A stretch of DNA of 64,000 nucleotides from an uncultured Sphingomonas sp. (GTDB lineage Bacteria > Pseudomonadota > Alphaproteobacteria > Sphingomonadales > Sphingomonadaceae), in NCBI RefSeq assembly GCF_937871615.1, contig NZ_CALMPA010000038.1:62001-126000 (forward strand), written 5' to 3'. The position numbers and the translations under genes are program-made. Shown piece after piece: positions 39,688-49,914 of this stretch; the first letter of the stretch is position 1, and each line of letters opens with the position of its first letter. A model generated the notes under the pieces. It did not search any database and was not told the DNA's origin. It saw only the letters and a program-made list of their open reading frames with translations.

Positions 39688-41108
39688 GTCGTGTGAAAGG
39701 CGCTCCTGAGACGAATCGGCAATCGGGCCGTTGCAAGCGGCCCCTCGGAGATGGCGCGCGCGTCGAAGATCAGCAGATCGGAACGGTTTTGGTCATGTCG
39801 ATCGGCGATATTGATATACCAACCTTCATCTTCGCCAGGCCCGCGCGGGATGAACGCGCCCTCCTGGAAGCTAGTCTCGTCAGTCCCGTGATAGGTTTGG
39901 ACTTCGCCGGTCGTCAGATCGATTTTGCCGATCATGTTAGCGCCCATGTAGGTAGGGCCGGCCATCAATATCCGCCTCTCCGGATCCACCATTGAGATAT
40001 AGGCGTAGCGATAATCCCGACCGACGCATCGCGGATCGATGAGCGGCAGCTCACCGCCATATGGGGCCAAACTCTTCGATGAGAATCCTCCATCGACGGC
40101 GTTCGACGTCATGTCGAAAGACCAACGCGTGGGATAGGGGACGCCATCCTGAGGATCCGCGGCCGATCCTGCGATGTCGCCGATGTAGGGGAAGCCATTC
40201 CGCTTGGAGATCATCATATCGAGATGGACTATTGTGCCTTCGTTAAAGCCGTTGATGACGTGAAAGCCACACGACGTAGGCACTTTGAACCATCGGATAT
40301 CGGTCGTACTGCCGGCTCGCGGCATAATGCCAACCCAACTAGGCAAACTCCCGTCCCACTTCCAATGATCCCCACCTGCCTTCAAGCGCTCGGGATCCAT
40401 TGTCGTCGGAAAGATTGGAAAGATCACGTAATCAGTCGTGATCGCGAAGTCATGGACCATCCCGACATATGGGGGATCGAACCACTCTTCTTTAACAAGA
40501 TTCCCACTTTTGTCCTCGATCAGGAAGCACATTGGCGACGAACCATCACCTTCACATTCATAGCTAAACAGAAGAAGCTCACCCGTAACGGGGTCTATCT
40601 TCGGGTGGGCTGTAACTGTTTTACTTTTAAGCTGCCCATTCCAAGTGAAATCGCCCAAGGTGGCTAGAGTGTCCGGATCGACAGCCATCGGCACATGGTC
40701 CTCCTTGAGCACCAGGAGACGGCCAGCGTGCCAAATTGGCGCGGTATTTGCGGTCCCTCGGCTTTTCCCGGCGACTTCAGGTTTATCAGTCCACGGATTG
40801 CGATATTTCCCATAGAGAGAACGTCGGGCAGCCCGCTCAGCTTTCCATCTTTCGGTCTGAATATAGCGCATCTTGAAATCGACATGGCCGTTCTCGAAGT
40901 TAAACATCGAGATCATCCCGTCCCCATTCACGTAAATGTCGTCTCCCAGATATGGCGGATATTGGGGATCCGGGCCGGAGCGATACCATCTACCATTAAG
41001 ATCCGGGGGAACATCACCCTCCACCTCAAGATCATATATATCGCATTCAATTCTACTTGGAGTGTTGTATCCACTGAAAGAGAGACCGTCAGGAAATAGC
41101 TTAGTCAT
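39669..41108 (-). CDS. Lignostilbene-alpha,beta-dioxygenase-type carotenoid cleavage oxygenase
   Basis: A 479-residue seven-bladed propeller enzyme that splits the central double bond of hydroxylated stilbenes to two aromatic aldehydes, using Fe(II) and O2. Four iron His residues are in place: VTAHPKIDP, GMVHDFAIT, CGFHVINGFN and the C-terminal SAFHTTWVPG. N-terminal DLNGRWYRSGPDPQYPP is typical of the family. It is the first gene of the operon running to the HAD phosphatase. In SYK-6 lsdA also lies near the lig genes. Carotenoid-type substrates are less likely from context. Confidence 0.9.
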   Translation of the reverse strand: MTKLFPDGLSFSGYNTPSRIECDIYDLEVEGDVPPDLNGRWYRSGPDPQYPPYLGDDIYVNGDGMISMFNFENGHVDFKMRYIQTERWKAERAARRSLYGKYRNPWTDKPEVAGKSRGTANTAPIWHAGRLLVLKEDHVPMAVDPDTLATLGDFTWNGQLKSKTVTAHPKIDPVTGELLLFSYECEGDGSSPMCFLIEDKSGNLVKEEWFDPPYVGMVHDFAITTDYVIFPIFPTTMDPERLKAGGDHWKWDGSLPSWVGIMPRAGSTTDIRWFKVPTSCGFHVINGFNEGTIVHLDMMISKRNGFPYIGDIAGSAADPQDGVPYPTRWSFDMTSNAVDGGFSSKSLAPYGGELPLIDPRCVGRDYRYAYISMVDPERRILMAGPTYMGANMIGKIDLTTGEVQTYHGTDETSFQEGAFIPRGPGEDEGWYINIADRHDQNRSDLLIFDARAISEGPLATARLPIRLRSAFHTTWVPGV

Positions 41109-41750
41109 GAACGCATGCCTTTTTAAGTGTTACGCGCCTGCGCTTTGCTGCAGGAACATATTCAGCGAATAAAACATTATGAAGTTTGACTAGCGGCGCG
41201 AATAATCGTGTATCGGTTGGGATTGAGGACTCGCCTATATTCGATGGCCGCCCGTCGCTCCCACTATGAGGCACCTTCAGACGAGATCGGCACGAGTCCG
41301 CCATTTCACGACGCGTACGCGTAGCGTTGCCGCGTTCGCATCGCGGCGCTCCTATCACCATACATCCTCTCCTAACTTCCCAAACCGCTGCGTCCCTTCA
41401 TCGGGATCATGCAAGCTATGAGCGATGTTGTCGGCGCATACATTGCAGGCGAGATTTACGATGTCAAGTGGAGAAGCGAGGCGGGTAGCCGTAGTTCGTG
41501 AGACCTCAATCGAACGCGCCACCTTCGGCTTCCAGATTGGGGAAGGGCCTGAAATAAAGTTTCGCGCAGTTCAGCGGCCAACTAAGTCGTGATCTGTAAT
41601 TTGCGATCGCTTGGCGGTTGTCCCTTGAGGGTCTCAAGGATCTGCCCGCACTCGCCGACCCTGAGGCCGGTGGTGCTGTATCGGGTCTCACAAGGCCGGA
41701 CGTTGCATTGACTTGAAGCGAGCTCGGCGGCCCATCCCTCGACCTTCGCA
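41109..41750. other. Gene-free region upstream of the dioxygenase operon
   Basis: No coding frame with a start site and family features on either strand; the minus-strand frame 41101-41361 is Arg-rich and looks like a shadow. The part next to 41108 should hold the operon promoter, but no clear -35/-10 pair was identified. The part beyond 41500 merges into insertion-sequence debris. Confidence 0.4.
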
Positions 41751-41960
41751 GATCATCCGACCCTGCGTTCCCTCGCGGGACACCGAAGTCGACAAGCTTT
41801 CTCACCGCAATCGGGAGGCAGGGGCGCAGATGCTCGCGAATGTCCGACAGATCGACAAAACCGGTCAATCGAGCGCAGCAGATGATCCGCCGGCACATGC
41901 CGCTCCAGGCTGAAGGTGTAGAACAGCGCCTCCTGCGCCACTGTCAGCTCGCCCATCATC
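41751..41960 (-). pseudogene. IS1182/IS5-like transposase, N-terminal remnant
   Basis: Starts with MMGELTVAQEALFYTFSLER and HVPADHLLRSIDRF, the typical N-terminus of IS1182-type transposases. The expected continuation VDLSDIREHLRP is in another frame (in the region 41800-41860), so a frameshift is present, and family sequence ends soon after. The rest of the element is missing. Confidence 0.75.
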
Positions 41961-41994
41961 GACCCGTCTCCGCCACTCGCGCAGACTGAATCAG

Positions 41995-42433
41995 GACACC
42001 GGCGCTACTTCAAGGCCGAGTCTTTTTAACGGATAGGGACGATAGCCGAATGTGGCGCACAGGCCGCGGATCGTGTTGTCGAGAAGCCGGTGTACGCCAG
42101 TTGGGCAAGGCTGGCCGCATCATGCGGATCGGTCTTGTTCGCCTTCATCGCCTTCAGGCTCTGGTGGGCCTGACGCGCGTCGATGCAGATGATCGCGACA
42201 CCAAGTTCGCGCAGCCCGAGCGCAACCGACGGACTCATCCGGCCCGTTTCGATCACAGCGCGCTCAATGGGACCATAGCGCTCCAGCACCGCGGCGATCG
42301 CCTCTGACGTGCTGTCTACGCATTGCATTCCAACCTTGCGCCCATCGGCATCGACGACGCAGACGTGCGACGTTTCCATCGACAGGTCCAATCCGGCATA
42401 ATTTCGGATCGAACGGTTCCGCAGCATAGCCAC
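41995..42433 (-). pseudogene. IS110-family transposase remnant
   Basis: Begins at ATG 42433 with RNYAGLDLSMETSHVCVVDA, the DEDD-type N-terminal domain of IS110 transposases, and continues to THD-like ANKTDPHDAASLAQLAYTG. There the normal sequence jumps, in another frame, to LLDNTIRGLCATFGYRPY, which belongs about 30-40 residues further on. An internal deletion and the missing C-terminal domain make it non-functional. Confidence 0.8.
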
Positions 42434-42668
42434 CTACTACGACAGGTACCCCAAGAACAATCTCGTCGCCATCAAGCTCGTCTGTACCCACATCTGCGCT
42501 GTGAAATCCGCAGCCCAGGCGGAGATACGACCTTTGAAATTTATGAATATGCCTGCGCACCTCCAATCTGACCCATACACATTCGATCGGGTATTTGGCT
42601 GCTGCGGATTTATCGACCGCTTGTCCGTAATCATTGAGAATACCCGAGGTTTCTGCCAAACTCCTCGC

Positions 42669-43316
42669 ATGAGCAAAGATCGTCCCTACCACCATGGAGA
42701 GCTTCAGAGTGCGCTCCTTGACCTTGCCGTTGTTGAAATCGAACGGGTTGGCTACGGTAACCTTTCCCTTCGGGAAATGGCCGCCGCAACCGGGGTGTCT
42801 CGGGGAGCGCCTTATCGACATTTTGCTAACAGACGCCGTTTCCTGGAAGCCCTGATCTCTCATGGATTAAGGATGATTAATGACGGCTTGGCCCAAGCAG
42901 CCGAGCCTTATGAAGCGCCTATCGAAAAGGTACGTTCCGTATTTGATAGATACCTTCGGTTTTCCGAGGAGCATCCGCAATTATATCAACTATGTTTTGC
43001 AGCAGATATATTTATAGATCTCCCGGCGAGCGACGATTATATGCGAGACGTACAGAATAAGTTTAATATATTTTCTAATTATATATCTCTTTTGGTGCCG
43101 AAACATGATGAGCATTATTTAGAGGCTCTTGCAATTTCTTGCTGGTCTCTCCTGCACGGATTTGCGATGCTTTCGACCACCCGCCGCCTTCAACACATTT
43201 TGCACGATAAAAAGTACGATACTCTATGCAGATCATTTGTGATTGAAAAATGCCTTTCTTTGCCAAATGTTATGCCACGAGTGCGGCATGGAACTATGGT
43301 TATCGGCGCCGATTAG
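42669..43316 (+). CDS. TetR-family regulator
   Basis: A 215-residue TetR regulator beginning MSKDRPYHHGELQSALLDLA, the usual start of this subgroup. The HTH is in LSLREMAAATGVSRGAPYRHFANRRRFLEAL. The ligand domain (residues 60-200) is helical with a TetR_C-type FDRYLRFSEEHPQLYQLCFA. The open frame upstream to 42501 is not used. The second half of the gene is clearly richer in A and T than its surroundings. It stands alone between IS remnants and the AraC/pobA pair, so its target is uncertain; the dioxygenase operon on the other side of the debris is one possibility. Confidence 0.87.
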   Translation: MSKDRPYHHGELQSALLDLAVVEIERVGYGNLSLREMAAATGVSRGAPYRHFANRRRFLEALISHGLRMINDGLAQAAEPYEAPIEKVRSVFDRYLRFSEEHPQLYQLCFAADIFIDLPASDDYMRDVQNKFNIFSNYISLLVPKHDEHYLEALAISCWSLLHGFAMLSTTRRLQHILHDKKYDTLCRSFVIEKCLSLPNVMPRVRHGTMVIGAD

Positions 43317-43515
43317 ACCCCGATTACGAAGTACGCCTAGAAAGTTATGTAGATTATATATGGTGAGTTCCGCTATTCGTGATTTGGATAATTAGGCGTG
43401 CAATTTTCGACTTGATCATCTGTCATCCAACTCTGGATAAGTCATAGGAATTTAATGACATACAAGTCATATGCATTTTTGAGGGGAATAAAACTGACGA
43501 AGCCGTGATGACGCG

Positions 43516-44391
43516 CTATGACGAACGAGAGCTACGGAAGTCCGTTGGAGACAGCCCCACATGGCGGCTAAAGAACCGGGAAAAATAGGCCGGGTCCGGA
43601 AACCCGAGCGAGTAGCCGACTTCAGCGACCGTTAGATTTGTATAAAGTAGCGAGCGCCGTGCTTCGAGCAGAGCGCGCTGATTAAGCACTTGGGTCGGGG
43701 ACATGCCGGCAACTTTCGAGCAGGCCAGGCGTAGGGTCGTTTCGCTCACCCCCAGCGTTTCGGCGTAGACAGAGACGGGCTCTCGTTCCCGGAACCTGTG
43801 CTCGATCCTCTCCCTAAGACGCGCGACGATTCCGGCATAATAGCCTGGTCTTCTAATCGGCCTGTCGTCTAGCGTAGCGTTGCGCAGAACAACGACGAGA
43901 AGCGAGAGAAGAGTTGCATCGACGGCTGCCCGGTGGCCCGGTGCCGACCATGCCAGTTCGCGCATAAGTTCCTGCACAAGACGCTCAGCTGTCTCCTTTT
44001 CGAAATGCGACAACGTTAGCGCTCTTGCGGCGTCAAATATCCGTGCAAGCGCGTGATCATGGCGCGCGAGGTCGCTAATGTATCGCGTCGCCATCGTGAC
44101 GACCGTTCCCGATGAATCCTCATCCCAGGAAAAGCCATGCACCACCGTCGCCGGTACGACCAGAAGGGATGGCGCTATAAAACGCAGCACCTGGCCATCG
44201 GCACGCATACTCCCTCCACCGGCCCAGATCAGGAAAATATGGCAAAGCTCGGCGTGAGCATGTGGCTTGATCGTCCACTCACTTGGCCGGGATCGATCGT
44301 CTAACGACTCGACATGTGTAAAGCAATCTTCGACGAGTCTATGTGGCTCCCCATAGAGGTAAAAGGTTGGGATCTGCTGCCGTGCGGTCAT
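43516..44391 (-). CDS. AraC-family regulator, PobR-like
   Basis: A 291-residue AraC regulator. The N-terminal part is a cupin-type ligand domain (IKPHAHAELCHIFLIWAGGG, VVPATVVHGFSWDED) and the C-terminal part has two HTH units (VSVYAETLGVSETTLRLACS; LTVAEVGYSLGFPDPAYFSR FFSRH region). ATG 44391 is used; the open frame to 44541 crosses the promoter of pobA. It is divergent from pobA with 131 bases between them, the classic arrangement of PobR, which activates pobA with 4-hydroxybenzoate. The assignment rests on this arrangement and family type. Confidence 0.85.
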   Translation of the reverse strand: MTARQQIPTFYLYGEPHRLVEDCFTHVESLDDRSRPSEWTIKPHAHAELCHIFLIWAGGGSMRADGQVLRFIAPSLLVVPATVVHGFSWDEDSSGTVVTMATRYISDLARHDHALARIFDAARALTLSHFEKETAERLVQELMRELAWSAPGHRAAVDATLLSLLVVVLRNATLDDRPIRRPGYYAGIVARLRERIEHRFREREPVSVYAETLGVSETTLRLACSKVAGMSPTQVLNQRALLEARRSLLYTNLTVAEVGYSLGFPDPAYFSRFFSRHVGLSPTDFRSSRSS

Positions 44392-44522
44392 GGTCCGACT
44401 ATAATTTTTGCCGTTGAATCGTCCAATCTTTTTATCGGCCGTGACATGGTGCGTAGCGTATTGCCAGCTAATTTGGGGCGTGGGGTGGCCATGCGAGCCC
44501 GCCGTACCAATAAGAGGATTAG
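44392..44522. promoter_or_regulatory. Divergent control region between the AraC regulator and pobA
   Basis: 131 bases holding the promoters of both genes and, by analogy with pobR-pobA, the activator sites. AAGAGGATTAG just before 44523 supplies the pobA ribosome-binding site. No repeat pair stood out. Confidence 0.45.
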
Positions 44523-45704
<1,182 letters not shown>

Positions 45705-46031
45705 GCACTAAGATTTACGATAACCGCACGTCGGCGCTAAGGGGCGAGTTGTTCGACAGAATGACTATTATGTGGGCGTCTTCGGTTTATCCGGCATGAC
45801 GTGCTTCCCTGATTGTTACCAGTCCGAGGCAGCGTCCGGCTCCTTCATAAACTACACCCGATCATAATTGGAATTTTCCAGCTCAAAACGGTCCAGAATT
45901 CGGGATGCAGTCACCGCTCTCTTCTATCGCAGGGAAACGCCATCTCAAACGGGACTCAGCGCATCTGCCGTCACTCGAGGCGCCCGCAGCGCTGCCGTCC
46001 GCGCTCAGAAGCTTCGTACTGCCGGAGCCCG
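45705..46031. other. Gene-free stretch between pobA and the pcaC remnant
   Basis: No coding frame supported. The region is probably degenerate sequence left from the same ancestral cluster as the pcaC fossil, but no further pca gene could be recognised in it. Confidence 0.4.
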
Positions 46032-46417
46032 ATGAAAAGGCTACCACTCGAGGCTGGCCTGCTCAATCGTCGTCGTGTTTTGGGCGACGAATGGGTGGAC
46101 CGCTCGCTCGCCAATTGCACATCGTGCAATAGCGATTTCTAGGCGATGATTACACGTATCGCCTGGAATGAAATCCAGGCCGCACCGGGCTCGATGACCA
46201 TATCCGGCGCCTACTTGTGCTGGCGTTTGCCGCCAGCCTCGGCCGTTGGGAAGAGTCTGCACTCCATGTCCGCGCCGGCTTGACCGGTGGCGGCTTCACG
46301 CGCGACGAGTTGACGTAAGTGCCCATGCAAATCGCTATCTAAGCCAGCGTGCCCGCCGCCAATACTGCCTTTGCAGAAGCCGGGAAAATCATTTCTGATA
46401 TCGATGCAAACCAGTAA
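46032..46417 (+). pseudogene. pcaC: Decayed 4-carboxymuconolactone decarboxylase
   Basis: Read through its lesions the sequence is a clear PcaC: RRRVLGDEWVDRSLAN, AMITRIAWNEI, then in a shifted frame RRLLVLAFAASLGRWEESAL, HVRAGLTGGGFTRDEL, PMQIAI, and VPAANTAFAEAGKIISDI. Damage: TAG at 46140-46142, a frameshift near 46190, TAA at 46316-46318 and TAA at 46339-46341. PcaC belongs to the 3,4-cleavage (beta-ketoadipate) branch of protocatechuate breakdown, which is otherwise absent from this window. It follows pobA in the same orientation, as in a former pob-pca cluster. Confidence 0.88.
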
Positions 46418-46566
46418 TCGACGTGAAACGAACACCTTCCATAGCTCGCTATCCAGCGGCGCTCTGGTATCAAATATCTCCGATCGCCAGAATGAACCGA
46501 ACCGTCATTCGGATAGTCCAGCTAGATGTGTCCAAACCCAACCAACACCCTGAGCATGGCGGATTT

Positions 46567-47715
46567 CTATGCAGTCGCAAAGCGCTTCGCCATGCGGGCG
46601 CCTGCTCCACCTTTTGCGGCAAGCTTCGCGCCATATCGCATGACGGTCTTGGGATCACGCCAGCGATAGGCCTGCATGATCGCCGGCAGACTTTCAGCGG
46701 CAGCAAAGTTGTCCTGTGCCACCCCGACCCGGATCGAATGCGACGACACCGCCGTCACCCAGCGCTCAAGCTCGGCGTTCGACATCTCGCCGAGCAGCTT
46801 CTTCGCATGGGCCGCGCGGATCAACCGCCTGTAAATGAGCGTGATGCTGTTGGGATGCAGCGCCCTGCGCCCGATCGCCGCGACCGTCCCGTCAAAATGC
46901 GTCTCGACGCGCCGGAACAACGGCCCCTTGTCGATATGCGCGGCCGCGCGCCAGCGCGCGATCGCCTGCATCGTCGGGGGCGCAAGATAGGCCCAGGCCC
47001 CCTCCCCTTCGCGATCTGTCTTGCTTGTCGGAATGAACAAGGCCCCTGCCCCGTCCGCATCCGGCCCGTGGATATGGTCGACGGCGATCGCCACCAACTC
47101 CGAGCGGCGCCCAGCGCTGTCATAGGCCACGCGCAGCAGCGCCGCGTCGCGATAGCCCAGCAGATCGCGCCGGACAGCCTTGAGAAGATGGGCGAGGCAC
47201 ACGCCGGAGGGCGGTGAATCAAAATCGGCAATGTCGCCCTTGAAGCGGATCGCGCGGGCCTGCTTCTGGCGCACGCCCACTGTCTTGCGCGCCGCTTTCA
47301 TTTCGAGCGTGACCAGCTCCCCGGCGGTGGGATCGGGCAGGCCCGCCATACGATAGGCCCAGCCAATGTTGACGATGTAGCGTTCGATCGTCGCCATCGC
47401 GCGGACCTTTTCGGCCGAGGCGTCAATCCCGGCGATCTGGCGGATATAGGCCGCCACGGCGCTGACCTCCGCCTTCGGCGGATCGAGACGCCGGCGACGG
47501 CACCACGCTCCCCAAATTTTCAGATCCGAGCGGAAGGCGCGACGCGTGTTGTGCGACCAGGCCCGCACGGCCGCCTCGATCAGCTCAGCCTTGATCTCCC
47601 GCACGGTTCCGGCGAGCGCGCGCACATCGTCGACAACCTCCCCGACATCGGCCGAGGGGGGCGGCAAGGCCGCTGGCGGCCCGGAAGGAAGAGTTTCAGG
47701 CGGGAGCGCGCTCAT
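46567..47715 (-). CDS. Tyrosine recombinase (integrase/XerC-like)
   Basis: A 382-residue site-specific recombinase. The N-terminal SAM-like DNA-binding domain covers about residues 40-160 (NTRRAFRSDLKIWGAWCRRR). Catalytic residues: first Arg in YDSAGRRSELVAIAVDHI, His-x-x-Arg in SSHSIRVGVAQDN, and the C-terminal nucleophile Tyr in WRDPKTVMRYGAKLAAKGG. ATG 47715 is used; a TTG at 47745 would add ten residues. It is divergent from the gene at 47832. Plasmid dimer resolution or integration are both possible. Confidence 0.9.
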   Translation of the reverse strand: MSALPPETLPSGPPAALPPPSADVGEVVDDVRALAGTVREIKAELIEAAVRAWSHNTRRAFRSDLKIWGAWCRRRRLDPPKAEVSAVAAYIRQIAGIDASAEKVRAMATIERYIVNIGWAYRMAGLPDPTAGELVTLEMKAARKTVGVRQKQARAIRFKGDIADFDSPPSGVCLAHLLKAVRRDLLGYRDAALLRVAYDSAGRRSELVAIAVDHIHGPDADGAGALFIPTSKTDREGEGAWAYLAPPTMQAIARWRAAAHIDKGPLFRRVETHFDGTVAAIGRRALHPNSITLIYRRLIRAAHAKKLLGEMSNAELERWVTAVSSHSIRVGVAQDNFAAAESLPAIMQAYRWRDPKTVMRYGAKLAAKGGAGARMAKRFATA

Positions 47716-47831
47716 GCGCCGAGGGATAGCGCGCCCACTTTCCAATGTATAGGGTGTTGATAACGATCCATTATCAACACTATGCGTCCGGGCATGCTTT
47801 ACCGAGAGGTCGTTTCAGTTCACTATTGGCT

Positions 47832-48854
47832 ATGGAAAACCGGCCCTCGCCCATCCGATACGGTCCCGACTATACCCCAAAAATGGTCACGGCGATAGCG
47901 GCCGCGACAGCCGCGATTGCCCGTCTCGATGCCCGGATTATCGTCAGTCCGGTGGCCAAAGCATGGTCCACGCGCGCCGCGTGGAGCGGCTATGCGCGGG
48001 CCTTGCAATTGCAGTCGGCCGAGGTTGAGGAAATTGACGTATTTTCGTGGGGCTGCGACCTCAAAATCCCTGGTCGTCCTCCCCTCCCCAGCCATCTCGA
48101 CCTGTTCGACCGCTTCGCGGAATGGCGAGCAGCGTTGCAGGATGACGATCGGCTTCGCTGGCGCGACCGCCTGCCGACCGCGATCGGAGATCCAGCAACG
48201 GCGACCGAGCACGCCCCCCTTGTCCGCGCGCTCGATACCGTCCGCCAGCTCGCGCGGATCGACCACAGCATCATGGCCTGGCTGTCCTTGCCATTCGCGT
48301 TGCGCGACCGCGGCCTTGTGGCTAGCCCCCTCCCCTGCCTTGCCGGCGGCGCCAAGGCGTTCCGGCTGAAGCCCCGGCCCAATGACGATGATTGGCTGGC
48401 CGTGCTGCGCGCCCTCGAAAGCGCGGCGACGATCGCGCTGCAGCGGCTGCACAGCCTCGAGCGGCACTATCGCGACGCTCAGCGCGCGATCGCCGCCGAA
48501 TACCGCCCTGGCGCCCTCCCTGCGCTGCTGGCGCTGATCCAATATCGCCCTTTGCTCTCCCCGCAATCGGCTGCAGAGTTACTTTGCATGAGTATCGCCG
48601 GAGCGAGCAAGCTGTTCGAGCGCGCCGCGACGGCCGGTCTGCTCGTGGAAATTACGCAGCGGCGAAGCTGGCGCCAATTTCTGACGCCGGACCTGGCCGC
48701 AGATTTTGGCTATGTGCGGCCAAAGCGGGGACGGCCTGCTAAAGAGCCCCCTCCCCTTCCCGTCGATCGCGATCTGGCTGCGGTATTCGATGCGTTCGAC
48801 ACCGAAATGGCTGCATTAGACAATCTCCTCGCTAGGAAATGCGAGCTCAATTAA
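47832..48854 (+). CDS. RHE_PE00001-family HTH protein
   Basis: A 340-residue protein of the type annotated as RHE_PE00001 family in alphaproteobacterial plasmids. It starts at ATG 47832 (MENRPSPIRYGPDYTPKMVT). Early region with ARIIVSPVAKAWSTRAAWSG; C-terminal winged HTH LLSPQSAAELLCMSIAGASK followed by LTPDLAADFGYVRPKRGRPA. These proteins are predicted DNA-binding and have no established function. It is divergent from the tyrosine recombinase, and such pairs recur on plasmids, which suggests a shared job. Confidence 0.72.
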   Translation: MENRPSPIRYGPDYTPKMVTAIAAATAAIARLDARIIVSPVAKAWSTRAAWSGYARALQLQSAEVEEIDVFSWGCDLKIPGRPPLPSHLDLFDRFAEWRAALQDDDRLRWRDRLPTAIGDPATATEHAPLVRALDTVRQLARIDHSIMAWLSLPFALRDRGLVASPLPCLAGGAKAFRLKPRPNDDDWLAVLRALESAATIALQRLHSLERHYRDAQRAIAAEYRPGALPALLALIQYRPLLSPQSAAELLCMSIAGASKLFERAATAGLLVEITQRRSWRQFLTPDLAADFGYVRPKRGRPAKEPPPLPVDRDLAAVFDAFDTEMAALDNLLARKCELN

Positions 48855-49227
48855 TTCCAAAGCGCGCTTCTCCCTTCCAGGAAATATGCGTTTTATCAGC
48901 CACTTATATTTGTGCAGCGTTATGTGCCGCATATCGTGCGGCGTCTTGTAGCGCAATGTATAACGCGCTGTGTGCTGCGCGGGCGTATTCGCATGTGCGT
49001 GCGACTGCGCGGCTACGCGCGCGCTCTAACGCGCCGCTACAGTGTGATGGTGATGTGCATGCAGCATCGCGTGGCCCAGCACGTTCGAGTGCGGACGCGC
49101 GGCATACTTGCACAGCGCCTATACCCGCGTTATCACATCCGCATACGGTTGGTGCTGCGCATCCTTACGCACGGTCGGCCTGTGCCGCGCAGGTGAACGC
49201 GCGGCCTTATATTAGAGGAGCTAACGA
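48855..49227. other. Gene-free region with dense GCGC/TGCGC elements upstream of parA (candidate centromere or origin element)
   Basis: No supported gene in 373 bases, although short Cys/Arg-rich frames are open. The stretch from about 48920 to 49190 contains many short elements such as GTGCTGCGC, TGCGCGG, ACGCGCG and GTGCGT at irregular spacing, in both orientations. GAGGAGCTAACG precedes the parA start at 49228. Its position directly upstream of a small parA suggests the partition site; no regular iteron could be defined. Confidence 0.4.
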
Positions 49228-49914
49228 ATGCCGGTCATCACCATCGCGCAGAGCAAAGGAGGCGCGGGTAAAACCACACTCGCTCTCGCGCTCGCGTCTG
49301 AATTCGAGGCACTAGGCGGCTCCGTATTCATGCTCGATGCTGACCGCCAGAACAGCCTGCTAAACTGGCACCGCGATCGCCGCGAAGAGGGAAGGGGAGG
49401 TGACTCCCTCATCACTGTGGAGGATGCCTCCCAGATCCGCGACGCCGAGATCGGCGCAGCTATCAAAAGGGCGAGGGAAAGTGCACAACTGGTGATCGTG
49501 GATTCTGAAGGGACGTCCAACTTCAAGACCGCATATGCCGCGATGGACTCTGACTTTGTCGTGATACCAACCCGCTCCTCGCGCCTCGACCTCGAAAGAA
49601 CCGTGGAAACCAGCGAAATGCTGCAGAAGATGGGTGGCGGGGTGCCATACCGAGTCCTCATTACCCAAACCGGACAGGTCGCGCGCTCGCGCGCCGAGTG
49701 GGAAATCGATGCCCAAATCAGCAGTGCATTGCCGATATTCAAGGAGCAAATGCACACACTCGATGCATTCCGCGCCATGTCGAATTTCCGCATGACCCTC
49801 GCGGAAGTGGAGCAAGCTGGTCTCGCCAAAACGGAGAAAGCCCGGCGCATAGCCCAGAGCATCCTCGCCGACGTCCTCGGCGAAATTCAGAACAAGGAAG
49901 CATCCAATGGCTGA
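49228..49914 (+). CDS. parA: ParA-type partition ATPase
   Basis: A 228-residue ParA/MinD-family ATPase of the short type Ib kind, without N-terminal HTH. Deviant Walker A AQSKGGAGKTTLALALA near the N-terminus, Walker A' FMLDADRQNSLLNW and Walker B-like LVIVDSEGTSN are present. GAGGAGC upstream gives a good ribosome-binding site. It overlaps the next gene by eight bases, as in two-gene partition operons. Confidence 0.93.
   Translation: MPVITIAQSKGGAGKTTLALALASEFEALGGSVFMLDADRQNSLLNWHRDRREEGRGGDSLITVEDASQIRDAEIGAAIKRARESAQLVIVDSEGTSNFKTAYAAMDSDFVVIPTRSSRLDLERTVETSEMLQKMGGGVPYRVLITQTGQVARSRAEWEIDAQISSALPIFKEQMHTLDAFRAMSNFRMTLAEVEQAGLAKTEKARRIAQSILADVLGEIQNKEASNG

Noticed and set aside
41101-41361. 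Arg-rich minus-strand frame upstream of the dioxygenase
   Set aside because: It overlaps the dioxygenase start, lacks a ribosome-binding site and resembles no protein family.
48839-49315. Cys/Arg/Ala-rich plus-strand frame before parA
   Set aside because: It has no ribosome-binding site, runs into parA in another frame and its composition mirrors the GCGC-rich repeats.
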